A DNA stretch of 62,695 nt from Paenibacillus sp. PastM-3 (GTDB taxonomy: Bacteria; Bacillota; Bacilli; Paenibacillales; Paenibacillaceae). Every line of letters begins with the position of its first letter. Position 1 is the stretch's first letter. The translations under genes and the position numbers were made by a program. The notes under the pieces were generated by a model. That model made no database searches and had not been told where the DNA came from. It was given only the letters and a program-made list of their open reading frames with translations. Positions 43,604 to 51,804 of this stretch are shown piece after piece. The stretch covers positions 1 to 62,695 of the forward strand of contig NZ_JARXXP010000028.1 of the NCBI RefSeq assembly GCF_029893965.1. Reading direction: 5' to 3'.

Positions 43604-44668
43604 CTACTGCACCAGCACCAGCTTCTCTTTTGGAAAATAAACCGTAACCCGCTGTCCCTGCACGAATGGCTGCTCCATCTCCTGATTCACCGTGAACACA
43701 CCCAGCTCCGTCTCCACCTGATACTGGTAGCTACGGCCCAGATACGTGCTGATCTGCACCGTTCCCGGCAAAATGTTACTGGCCTTGCCCGGCTCCGGAT
43801 TAGCTGCAAACAGCTGCAAATCGTCAGGACGGATCGCTCCGAGCAATCCTGTGTTACCGAGTCCCTCCGGCCGTTTGGCCGCCTGGAACTTCAGCGCCCC
43901 TCTGCTAAGCTCAATATCTGAACCCGTATCATTCCGTCCGTCAAAAGCGATAAAGTTCCCGAACCCGATAAACCGGGCCACGAACTCGCTGGCCGGGTAT
44001 TTGAAGATGGCCGACGGCTTGTCGAGCTGCTCGATTTTGCCATTGTTCATAACCGCCACCTGATCGGAAATCGAGAAGCATTCCTCCTGGTCATGGGAGA
44101 CATATACGGTCGTGATGCCCAGCTCCTGCTGGATGCGGCGTATCTCTACACGCATGTTCACCCGCAGGTTAGCGTCGAGGTTACTAAGCGGTTCGTCGAA
44201 CAGCAGCAGATCCGGCTCAATGACGAGCGCCCGGGCAATCGCTACCCGCTGGCGCTGTCCGCCGGACAGGGCTGCCGGAAGTCTTTTCTCAAAGCCGCCC
44301 AGACTGACAATCTCCAGCATCCGGGTTACCCGCTTCTTCACTTCCGCTTCCTTCAGCTTGCGCAGCCGCAGGCCGAACGCCACATTATCAAACACCGACA
44401 GATGCGGGAACAGCGCATAGCTCTGGAACACGAAGCCGAAATTACGCTTTTCGACCGGAACCTTGGTATAGTCCTTGCCGCCGAACATAAAAGCTCCCGC
44501 TTCCGCATTCAGAAACCCGGCGATCAGGCGCAGGGTCGTTGTTTTGCCGCAGCCGCTGGGGCCGAGCAGGGAAAGCAGCTGCCCTTTTGCCAGCGACAGA
44601 TTGAAATCCTCCAGTATCAGACGGTTGTCATAAGCAACCGATACCTGCTCAAGACTTAAAAGTGACAT
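43604..44668 (-). CDS. ABC transporter ATP-binding protein, PotA-like (purine operon)
   Basis: The 354-residue ATPase has Walker A GPSGCGKTT near residue 36, the signature LSGGQRQR, Walker B LLLFDEPLSNLD and the H-loop VSHDQEE. A TOBE-type regulatory domain occupies the last 110 residues. It energises the two permeases encoded immediately upstream and lies 19 bases before ade. The system belongs to the polyamine/iron-type ABC class, not to the BmpA/NupNOPQ nucleoside transporters. Confidence 0.93.
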   Translation of the reverse strand: MSLLSLEQVSVAYDNRLILEDFNLSLAKGQLLSLLGPSGCGKTTTLRLIAGFLNAEAGAFMFGGKDYTKVPVEKRNFGFVFQSYALFPHLSVFDNVAFGLRLRKLKEAEVKKRVTRMLEIVSLGGFEKRLPAALSGGQRQRVAIARALVIEPDLLLFDEPLSNLDANLRVNMRVEIRRIQQELGITTVYVSHDQEECFSISDQVAVMNNGKIEQLDKPSAIFKYPASEFVARFIGFGNFIAFDGRNDTGSDIELSRGALKFQAAKRPEGLGNTGLLGAIRPDDLQLFAANPEPGKASNILPGTVQISTYLGRSYQYQVETELGVFTVNQEMEQPFVQGQRVTVYFPKEKLVLVQ

Positions 44669-44698
44669 TGCGTTATGCCTCCGTTATCCTTTAATTGG

Positions 44699-45487
44699 CT
44701 ATCTTTTGGTAAAATAAGCGAATCCCATCAGCCGCTCGATGACGAACATCAGCGCCGCCGTCAGCACCATCAGAATGACGGAGATCGCGGCAATTGTAGG
44801 ATCGAAGTAATTTTGCACATAGGTCAGCATTTGAATCGGCAGAGTACTGATCCCCGGACCGGTCATGAAGACGGAAATATCCACGTTGTTGAACGACTCC
44901 AGAAAAGCGATCAGAATCGCCGCCAGAATCCCCGAGCGGATATTGGGCAGTACGATTTTGAAGAACGTGTACAGCCTCGAGGCTCCCAGGCTCTGCGCCG
45001 CCTCCTCCACCGCGAAATCGAAATTCTCAAGACTTGAAGCAATAACCCGGATAATAAACGGCAGCATAATCACCGTATGCCCGATCAGCAGACCGGCCAC
45101 AATCGGCAGCCCGTAGACGACAATCAGGTAGCGCAGCAGCGTGAAGCCCAGCACAATCCCGGGAATCAGCACCGGCGACAGGAAAATCGCATTCAGCGTA
45201 TCCCGCCCGCGGAACCGGTAACGGCTCAGCGCATAGGCCGCCGGCACACCGAGCAGGAGCGCCAGCAGATTGCCGAGCAGCGAGATGATAATCGAGGTTT
45301 TGAAGGTGTCCATAAAGGCGCTGACCTCAAAAATATTCCGGTACCATTTCAGCGAAAAGCCCTCAGGGGGAAATTTCAGGACCGTGCCCGGCTCAAAGGA
45401 AGTAATCGAGATGATCACGAGCGGACCCAGCAAAAATATAAAGACCAGCAGTGTGTACAAGGACAGCACGCGGTTGCCTTCCTTCAT
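44699..45487 (-). CDS. ABC transporter permease, PotC-like (purine operon)
   Basis: The 262-residue permease has about six helices, an early PPEGFSLKWYRNIFE segment and the EAA loop FAVEEAAQSLGASRLYTFF. Its start lies four bases from the stop of the PotB-like gene. It forms the transport channel with that partner. Substrate is inferred from the nucleoside hydrolase and adenine deaminase in the operon. Confidence 0.92.
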   Translation of the reverse strand: MKEGNRVLSLYTLLVFIFLLGPLVIISITSFEPGTVLKFPPEGFSLKWYRNIFEVSAFMDTFKTSIIISLLGNLLALLLGVPAAYALSRYRFRGRDTLNAIFLSPVLIPGIVLGFTLLRYLIVVYGLPIVAGLLIGHTVIMLPFIIRVIASSLENFDFAVEEAAQSLGASRLYTFFKIVLPNIRSGILAAILIAFLESFNNVDISVFMTGPGISTLPIQMLTYVQNYFDPTIAAISVILMVLTAALMFVIERLMGFAYFTKR

Positions 45488-45491
45488 GTTC

Positions 45492-46310
45492 TCACCCCTT
45501 CGGATTCAAGCGGTTGGCCCAGGCATTCATCAGCCCGACCACCACAAATGTAATAACAATCATAATAACCGCGATGACCGAGGCCGCCTGCCAGTCGTTC
45601 AGCGTCATGGCGTTCTGGTACAGGAAGGTGGAAACCACCCGTTCCTTACCGCCGAGCAGCGCAGGCGTTGTATACGCCGTAAGGCTGCCGACAAAGACGA
45701 GAATGCCGCCGATAATCAGGCCCGGCACCGTCAGCGGGAAGGTGATTTTGCGGAATGCGGCGAACGGGGAAGCCCCCAGACTGCGCGCCGCCCGCACCAG
45801 CTCGTGATCCAGATTTTCCATAACCCCGAGCAGGGTGATAATGATCAGCGGCAGGAACAGATGCACCAGTCCGATCATCATCGCCGTCGGCGTATAGAGG
45901 ATGTCGAGCGGCTTATCGATCAATCCGGTGTTGACCAGGAAGGAGTTGATCAGCCCTTTTTTGCCGAGGATAATCATCCAGCTAAAAGAACGTACAACAG
46001 GACTTGTCAGCAGCGGAAAAATCGACAGTGCCAGCAGAATGCTCTTCTTGCGGGCGCTTGCCCGTGAGATATAATAAGCCGCCGGATAGCCGAGCAGCAT
46101 GCAGACCAGTGTCGTCACCACACTCACCCGGAGCGTAGTCAGCAGGATGCGGTTAAAGTACCCGTCCCGGAAAAAATGCAGATATCCTTCGAGTGTCAGC
46201 TTCCCGTCCTGCACAAAAGTGGAGGCAATGGTCAGCGTAATCGGGACCAGCATGAAGGCCGCCAGGAACAACAGACCCGGCAGCAGCAGGTACAGTGCTT
46301 TTTTGTTCAT
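45492..46310 (-). CDS. ABC transporter permease, PotB-like (purine operon)
   Basis: The 272-residue permease begins with a long hydrophobic helix (LYLLLPGLLFLAAFMLVPI) and has the EAA loop ELVRAARSLGASPFAAFRK. It lies 25 bases after the nucleoside hydrolase gene. Gene order and family match the PotC-like partner and the ATPase. Confidence 0.92.
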   Translation of the reverse strand: MNKKALYLLLPGLLFLAAFMLVPITLTIASTFVQDGKLTLEGYLHFFRDGYFNRILLTTLRVSVVTTLVCMLLGYPAAYYISRASARKKSILLALSIFPLLTSPVVRSFSWMIILGKKGLINSFLVNTGLIDKPLDILYTPTAMMIGLVHLFLPLIIITLLGVMENLDHELVRAARSLGASPFAAFRKITFPLTVPGLIIGGILVFVGSLTAYTTPALLGGKERVVSTFLYQNAMTLNDWQAASVIAVIMIVITFVVVGLMNAWANRLNPKG

Positions 46311-46335
46311 TCTAATGACTCCCGTCCTTCTTCTG

Positions 46336-47298
46336 CTATTGGTTCAGGCTGTTAAAGCTATTGCTGTTCAAGCTGTTAATGAAGCATTCCAGAAAAGCGG
46401 GCGCATCCACCTCCAGGCAGACACCGGCGTTCGCTGGTCTTGCCAATCGGTTCTGGAAATCGCAGACGGTCTGCCCGTCACACAGGTCACTTCTTGTCTC
46501 AACATCCACATAATAATCATACACAGTAACGAACGAGCGGTTCAGTGCCACACCCACCGCAAGCGGATCATGCAGTGCACAGGCCTGCACACCGTTCCGT
46601 TCCCAATATCGCGTACGGTAATCCGCCGTACTCTTCTCCACATAATCGCGGATGACCGGATTCTGCAGCTTCGCTATATCATCTGCGCTTAACAGCGCCT
46701 TGCGGGTCACATCCAGCCCGACCAGCGTCAGGCGGGGGAACCCGGCTGCCAGCACCAGCTTGGCCGCCTCCGGGTCAACATACATGTTGTATTCCGCCGT
46801 CGGCGTAATATTGCCGAAGCCCTGTACCACGCCGCCCATTACAATCACCTCGGCGGCATGCTGCGTCAGCTCCGGGCACTTGAGCAGCGCACGTGCCAGG
46901 TTGGTCAGCGGTGCGGTCATAATCAGCGTGACCTCTCCGGGCTGATCCAGCACCTGGCGGATGATAAAGTCCTCCGCCCGTTCAGCTTCAGCCTGCTTCG
47001 TTACGGCCATATCGGCCAGCGCCCCGCCGATTCCGTCCGAGCCGTGTACACGGTGTTCGAACAGGCTATCCCGGACCAGCGGCTGGTCCGCCCCGCGGAA
47101 GACCGGAATCTGCCCGGACACGCCGAGCAGCTCCAGAATCTTGCAGGTGTTCAGGGTCGCCTGATCCAGCGAGACATTGCCGCTGACCGTGGTGATCCCG
47201 AGAATATCGAGTTCTCCGCTCGTCACAGCCAGCATAATCGCGAGCGCATCGTCCACTCCTGTATCTACATCGAGAATGACCTTTTTACGCGCTGTCAT
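46336..47298 (-). CDS. Inosine-uridine-type nucleoside hydrolase
   Basis: The 320-residue enzyme cleaves the N-glycosidic bond of ribonucleosides to give base and ribose. The calcium-binding motif DVDTGVDDA is at residues 10-18. Later family motifs are TNLARALLKCPEL, VVMGGVVQGFGN and the C-terminal ALHDPLAVGVAL carrying the active-site histidine and aspartate. No signal peptide is present, so it acts on imported nucleosides. Its position inside the transporter operon argues for nucleoside import. Purine or pyrimidine preference is not readable, but adenine deaminase downstream suggests adenosine. Confidence 0.93.
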   Translation of the reverse strand: MTARKKVILDVDTGVDDALAIMLAVTSGELDILGITTVSGNVSLDQATLNTCKILELLGVSGQIPVFRGADQPLVRDSLFEHRVHGSDGIGGALADMAVTKQAEAERAEDFIIRQVLDQPGEVTLIMTAPLTNLARALLKCPELTQHAAEVIVMGGVVQGFGNITPTAEYNMYVDPEAAKLVLAAGFPRLTLVGLDVTRKALLSADDIAKLQNPVIRDYVEKSTADYRTRYWERNGVQACALHDPLAVGVALNRSFVTVYDYYVDVETRSDLCDGQTVCDFQNRLARPANAGVCLEVDAPAFLECFINSLNSNSFNSLNQ

Positions 47299-47300
47299 CC

Positions 47301-48389
47301 TTAGCCGCCGATCTCACGGTTGAAACGGTCGGTCCACTCAGTGATGTGCTGGTTCACAAACGACATGTCGAGCTTGCGCAGCTGGCCGATAACATCCGCA
47401 CCATAAGTCACGCCCGCCGCTTCTTCAGGTGTCAGCATTACGTTCATGTTAACCGGGGAATCCACTTTTGCTTTTGCAGAAGCCGCCTGCACCTCTTCAC
47501 TCAGCTGCCAGTTAATGAATTCTTCAGCCAGCTCTATATTGTCACTGCCTTTAACTACGTTAACGGTGTTCATTACGGCATAAGCGCCTTCGGACGGTGC
47601 CACGAATTTGGCATCAGGCACAGCCGCCTGCAGATCCTTGAAGTACATTTCCATGATCGGGCCGCCGGCGATTTCCTCCTGGCCGAACATGTTTACATAC
47701 TCCGAGGTCTGGCCGTAGTATTTCACAACATTGCTGTCCAGCTCTTTCAGCTTTGTGAACGCTGTATCTTCATTGAAGTCTGCGTTACCAGCAGCAAGGG
47801 ATGCTGCATCAACGATCATCGGGCCTGCTGTAGCCGTAATTGCCGGCATCGCCAGGTTTTTATCAAACTTGGTCCAGAGGTCACTCCATGCAGTAACCTC
47901 TCCCGAGGTCAGAGCCGGATTGTAGGCAATGCCCAGACGTCCGATCGTGTACGCGGGACCGTATTCTGCACCAAGCGGCGCTTTAGCGATATCATAAATG
48001 TTCTGGAGATTCGGAATTTTGCTGCTGTCGATCGTATCGAACAGCCCTTCGTTAATCGCCTGCTGCGCGTAATAATCGGACAGATAGACTACGTCCACGT
48101 CGGAGCTGCCCTGGCGGATTTTGTTCAGGCGCTCGGCGTTGTTGCCGATTTCCACGACGATTTTGACATTATGCTCTTTCTCAAACGGAGCGTAGACTGC
48201 TTCCTTGAAGAAGTCTTCCGAGAAGCCCCAGGTGGAAATGACCAGTTCAGTCGGTTCCCCGGACGCTGTATTTCCCTGTGCAGCCGTATTATCAGCACCT
48301 GTGTTGTTTGTCGCCGCATTGTTTGCGCCGCAAGCCGCCAGCATCGAAGTCAGGGCCAGTGCAAGGCCGGTAGTCATGATCTTTTTCAT
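47301..48389 (-). CDS. ABC transporter solute-binding lipoprotein (purine operon)
   Basis: The 362-residue lipoprotein has the lipobox MLAAC with the lipidated cysteine at residue 20. A low-complexity Asn/Thr/Ala spacer precedes the binding domain (LVISTWGFSEDFFKEAV, VDVVYLSDYYAQQAI). It is of the PotD-like class. As first gene of the operon it probably binds a nucleoside or purine derivative, which would be unusual for the class. The start has a GGGAGG site. A leader hairpin lies 50 bases upstream. Confidence 0.9.
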   Translation of the reverse strand: MKKIMTTGLALALTSMLAACGANNAATNNTGADNTAAQGNTASGEPTELVISTWGFSEDFFKEAVYAPFEKEHNVKIVVEIGNNAERLNKIRQGSSDVDVVYLSDYYAQQAINEGLFDTIDSSKIPNLQNIYDIAKAPLGAEYGPAYTIGRLGIAYNPALTSGEVTAWSDLWTKFDKNLAMPAITATAGPMIVDAASLAAGNADFNEDTAFTKLKELDSNVVKYYGQTSEYVNMFGQEEIAGGPIMEMYFKDLQAAVPDAKFVAPSEGAYAVMNTVNVVKGSDNIELAEEFINWQLSEEVQAASAKAKVDSPVNMNVMLTPEEAAGVTYGADVIGQLRKLDMSFVNQHITEWTDRFNREIGG

Positions 48390-48439
48390 TAGTAAATAAC
48401 CTCCCAGAAATGTTGGTATTGTCTATTTTTTCAATAAAA

Positions 48440-48479
48440 AAAGAAAAGCATTCTTGTAGGAACAAGAACACTTTTCTTT
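48440..48479 (-). terminator. Strong hairpin with U-run in the leader of the purine operon
   Basis: An 18-base stem (AAAGAAAAG-TGTTCTTGT with its partner arm, perfect when two G-U pairs are counted) has a 4-base loop and leads into T-rich sequence on the minus strand. It lies between the DUF2294 stop and the solute-binding gene. It either ends the DUF2294 transcript or acts as an attenuator. The remaining 50 bases to the start codon contain no convincing promoter. Confidence 0.7.
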
Positions 48480-48573
48480 GTGTAAACAAAGTCAAGAGCT
48501 ACCCGTTATAGAAGGACGGTCTTCGCTTAAGATAGATCAAAAGCAAAAATCCGCAGATATTAAGATGAAGCTG

Positions 48574-48918
48574 TTATTCTCCGGCCAGTATCATATTCGT
48601 AAAAGCCCACTGGGTCGGTGCATCGTAATCTCTGAGCAGAACCTCAATCGTCAGGCCCATCTCTTCTTCAAGCCTTTCCTTAAAACGCTTCTTAAACAGC
48701 AGCGACATCCGGAAGTCCACTTCCTGCTTAAGCTCCGGCGCCTCGCCCTCCAGGGCGGTTGACCGGGGAGATCTGCGGTGCTTGGCGTGAAAGGTAATGA
48801 CCCGCTGATCGACAGATACGCGGAGCAAGGTCGTCCCGAAGCCAAACAATTCCTTGGAGATCTCATTGTAGATCTGGCACATCTTCTTCTTCTGCTCGCT
48901 GTTCTCCAGTTCTGCCAT
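48574..48918 (-). CDS. DUF2294 family small protein
   Basis: The 114-residue cytoplasmic protein has the pattern of DUF2294: an N-terminal helix (QIYNEISKELFGFGTT), a VDQRVITFHAK strand, a basic loop (KHRRSPR), then a long helical stretch and a C-terminal EVLLRDYDAPTQWAFTNMIL. The family has no established function that I know of. The ATG at 48918 has an AAAGGTGG site; an upstream start at 48951 has none. A good promoter is visible upstream. Confidence 0.72.
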   Translation of the reverse strand: MAELENSEQKKKMCQIYNEISKELFGFGTTLLRVSVDQRVITFHAKHRRSPRSTALEGEAPELKQEVDFRMSLLFKKRFKERLEEEMGLTIEVLLRDYDAPTQWAFTNMILAGE

Positions 48919-48971
48919 GAAACCACCTTTGAAAACCAGAATATCGTACAATCACATCGAGATTAATTGCT

Positions 48972-49000
48972 ATTATACATAGTTAAAGTATTTTCGGCAA
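48972..49000 (-). promoter_or_regulatory. Sigma-A promoter of the DUF2294 gene
   Basis: TTGCCG (48995-49000) and a consensus TATAAT (48972-48977) on the minus strand are 17 bases apart. The predicted leader is about 45 nucleotides. Confidence 0.75.
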
Positions 49001-49051
49001 CAAAAAAACTAAAACTAACATGAAAGTAACGCTAAACACGAACGTTGATAA

Positions 49052-49182
49052 GTAGACGAGTGTTTTTGCCTCTTATTCTGCCGTTTCGCTCGCGTGTGCT
49101 GGAATCAGAGGCATTTTCGCCTCTCATTTCGGCGCTTCGCCTGCGGGTGCTGGAATCAGTAGCATTTTTGCCTCTCATTTTT
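49052..49182 (+). repeat. Hairpin repeat array B, 51-52 bp period
   Basis: Two and a half units lie in the gap between the alpha-galactosidase and DUF2294 genes. The central unit has the clean palindrome AGAGGCATTTTCGCCTCT, followed by ATTTCGGCG and a GC-rich second part ending TGCTGGAATC. Spacing and order match the arrays at 51.5 kb and 62.3 kb, although the stem sequence differs. The rest of this 356-base gap holds only the DUF2294 promoter and the terminator at 49209-49226. Confidence 0.75.
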
Positions 49183-49208
49183 TATTATCTCCCAAGTGAA
49201 TTAATAAA

Positions 49209-49226
49209 AGCCAGGTTTCCCTGGCT
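49209..49226 (-). terminator. Terminator of the alpha-galactosidase gene
   Basis: AGCCAGG and CCTGGCT form a 7-base stem with a 4-base loop. On the minus strand TTTTATTAATT follows. It lies about 50 bases beyond the stop codon. Confidence 0.75.
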
Positions 49227-49274
49227 CACTTATCGCTATTAGATTTAGTTAATCTCCTTGTTTAATTAATTCCA

Positions 49275-51431
49275 TTAGTCCTGCGCCTTTAAGTGGAAGC
49301 AGCCGCTCACATAATCGCGCTGGATGTCCGGCAGCGCCAGCCCGGCCTGCATCAGCCGGTCACCGCCGAAGACTTCACCGCTGTCCAGCACCGTGTAATC
49401 GAGGTCCGGGTTCAACCCGCGGACTTTCAGCGTCCGGCGTGCCGGGTAAGGCACAGCCATCACCCGGAAGTAATAGACAAGCGCCTCACGCTGATCGTCC
49501 GAGACAAACATCCATGCCGTTTCGTTACCCTCGAATGGACTCTGCAGGCGGTACAGGTTACCCTGCTGCACGAGACTGCGGATTTCTTTGTAATTCGCAA
49601 CCTGCTGCTTCACCAGTTCCTTCTCCTCGTCGGTGAACTTCGTCAGGTCAAGCTCGTAGCCGAAGTTACCGGACATCGCGACATCTCCGCGGAACGACAG
49701 CGGTGTAACCCGGCCGACCTGATGATTCGGCACTGCCGAGACATGTGCGCCCATCGCGCTTATTGGATAGACGAGGCTGGTGCCGTACTGGATCTTCAGG
49801 CGTTCCGCCGCATCCGTATCGTCGCTGGTCCAGGTCTGCGGCATGTAATAGAGCATGCCCGGGTCGAACCGGCCGCCGCCGCTGGAGCAGCTCTCGAACA
49901 GAATATGCGGGAAATCACCAGTCAGGCGGTCGATCAGCTCATACAGTCCCAGCACATAGCGGTGGGCAGTCTCAGCCTGACGCTCAGCCGGCAGTTCAGC
50001 CGAGCCGATCTCCGTCAGATTGCGGTTCATATCCCATTTTACATAGGCGATAGGTACGCTGGAGAAAATTTTACTTAGCGCATTATAGACATAATCCCGC
50101 ACCTCGGCACGCGTCAAATCAAGCACGAGCTGCCAGCGCGCTTCCGTCCGCCGGCGCCCTGGCACATGCAGGCACCAGTCCGGATGCGCGCGGTACAGGT
50201 CACTGTCCGGAGAGATCATCTCCGGCTCGACCCACAGGCCGAACTGCATTCCCAGATCATTGACCCGCTTAGCCACGTCGGCTAGTCCGCCAGGCAGCTT
50301 GCGCAGATCTTCGGTCCAGTCGCCGAGTGAGGAGTTGTCGGCATCGCGCTTGCCGAACCAGCCGTCATCGAGTACAAACAGCTCAATGCCAAGTTTCGAG
50401 CCTTCGGCTGCAATGTCCACCAGCTTGTCAGCATTGAAATTGAAGTAGGTTGCTTCCCAGTTATTCACGAGAATCGGACGCTCTTTATCACGGAACGTCC
50501 CCCGTACCAGACGTGTGCGGTACAGGCGGTGATAGATCCGCGACATGCCTCCGAGGCCCTCAGCAGAGTAAACCATTACCGCTTCCGGTGTCTGGAATCT
50601 CTCTCCTGGAGCCAGCCGCCAGGAGAAATCAAACGGATTCAGCCCGATGCCCAGCCGGGTATGGCTGAACCCGTCCACTTCGGCTTCAATAGCGAAGCCG
50701 CCGCTGTAGACCAGGGAGAAGCCATATACTTCTCCCTGGTGCTCGTCGGTTCCAGGCTTGGCCAGCGCAGCGAACGGATTGTGCTGATGGCTGCTCATGC
50801 CCCGGCGGGACTGCAGTGCCGTCGTGCCCTGCTCCAGCCGTCTGCGGGTGAGATTTCCTTCCCGCGACCAGCCGCCGGACAGATAGATCAGGTCAAACTG
50901 GCCGTCTTCCGGGAAATCGACGGAAGCGCTCAGCGCGCGAAGCAGATCCAGTGGGGCCTGCCCGTCATTGACCAGCTCCACCGAGCGGGCAATAACATCC
51001 GTGTCGCGGTACACGGTATAGCGCAGGATTACGTTCAGCGAGGCATAATCATCGCGCAGCGTAATCTCCAGCGTATCCGCTTCATCCGGCGATTCCACAT
51101 ATACAGACGGAAGCCCGTCAAGCTGCGGCTTACCTGCCAGCACCCGGTATCCGGTGTACTGCAGCTCTGTAATCCGCGTGCCGTCTTGCAGCTTGACTTG
51201 GTAAGCCGGCACACGGTAATCTCCTGTGCCGTACTGCGGATATTCCTGCGGAAGCCGGTCAAGCGCAGTGCCCACACCCAGATGCGGCAGTCCGTCCAAA
51301 TTGCCTTCATGACGCAGCTTCTTGCCCCAATATATGTGCATCGGATAGTTATTATAAAGGCCGATAATATAGCTCATACCCTTACTCTGCAGATGAAAGA
51401 TTCCCTTGTCTTCCTGTACCCAAATCGCCAT
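49275..51431 (-). CDS. GH36 alpha-galactosidase
   Basis: The 718-residue enzyme removes terminal alpha-1,6-galactose from galactomannan or raffinose-type oligosaccharides. The N-terminal beta-sandwich (1-300) is followed by the TIM barrel. The nucleophile is D467 in YVKWDMNR and the acid/base is D537 in WTSDDTDAAERL. LFVLDDGWFGKR at 351-362 and ESCSSGGGRFD at 513-523 are further GH36 motifs. No signal peptide is present, so it is cytoplasmic and acts on imported oligosaccharides. The ATG has an AAGGAG site. It lies downstream of the beta-mannosidase gene, and the two fit galactomannan breakdown. Confidence 0.96.
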   Translation of the reverse strand: MAIWVQEDKGIFHLQSKGMSYIIGLYNNYPMHIYWGKKLRHEGNLDGLPHLGVGTALDRLPQEYPQYGTGDYRVPAYQVKLQDGTRITELQYTGYRVLAGKPQLDGLPSVYVESPDEADTLEITLRDDYASLNVILRYTVYRDTDVIARSVELVNDGQAPLDLLRALSASVDFPEDGQFDLIYLSGGWSREGNLTRRRLEQGTTALQSRRGMSSHQHNPFAALAKPGTDEHQGEVYGFSLVYSGGFAIEAEVDGFSHTRLGIGLNPFDFSWRLAPGERFQTPEAVMVYSAEGLGGMSRIYHRLYRTRLVRGTFRDKERPILVNNWEATYFNFNADKLVDIAAEGSKLGIELFVLDDGWFGKRDADNSSLGDWTEDLRKLPGGLADVAKRVNDLGMQFGLWVEPEMISPDSDLYRAHPDWCLHVPGRRRTEARWQLVLDLTRAEVRDYVYNALSKIFSSVPIAYVKWDMNRNLTEIGSAELPAERQAETAHRYVLGLYELIDRLTGDFPHILFESCSSGGGRFDPGMLYYMPQTWTSDDTDAAERLKIQYGTSLVYPISAMGAHVSAVPNHQVGRVTPLSFRGDVAMSGNFGYELDLTKFTDEEKELVKQQVANYKEIRSLVQQGNLYRLQSPFEGNETAWMFVSDDQREALVYYFRVMAVPYPARRTLKVRGLNPDLDYTVLDSGEVFGGDRLMQAGLALPDIQRDYVSGCFHLKAQD

Positions 51432-51804
51432 TTTCTGGCTCCTTCTCCCTAATAATTAGGTATGTTTTATCTCACTCCGCCAATTTGTCTGCGCCAGGTG
51501 AATGTAGTGGGAAATAGAGGGATTTTTCCCTCTATTTCGGCTCTGGCGGCCCCCTTCAGCCCCAATTAGTGGGATTTTTCCCTCTATTTCGGCTCTGGTG
51601 GCCCCCTTCAGCCCCAATTAGAGGGATTTTCCCCTCTATTTCAGCTCTGGTGGCCCACTTGAGCCCCATTTAGAGGGATTTTTCCCTCTATTTCAGCCCT
51701 GGGTGGCCCCCACAGCCCCAATTAGTGGGATCTTTCCCTCTAACTCACTACTCTGCACAAGCAGACCTCCGACTTGCGCATCATCATGGCGAAGGCGCTT
51801 CGTC
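51432..51804. other. Gap between alpha-galactosidase and beta-mannosidase genes
   Basis: The 373-base gap is dominated by hairpin array C (51516-51747). The left 80 bases should hold the alpha-galactosidase promoter; TTGGCG with a weak CCTAAT at 17 bases is the best candidate. No rho-independent terminator for the beta-mannosidase gene is evident other than the array itself. Confidence 0.5.
51516..51747 (+). repeat. Hairpin repeat array C, five 52-bp units
   Basis: Five tandem units of about 52 bases each start with a perfect or near-perfect palindrome, AGAGGGATTTTTCCCTCT or AGTGGGATTTTTCCCTCT, followed by ATTTCGGCTCTGG and a C-rich stretch ending CAGCCCCAATT. Units are nearly identical to one another, unlike the degenerate array A, which suggests recent expansion or homogenisation. 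Confidence 0.85.

Noticed and set aside
48390..48573. Purine riboswitch before the nucleoside operon
   Set aside because: I looked for the conserved three-way junction core bases and did not see them. Only a terminator-like hairpin and a short dyad are present.
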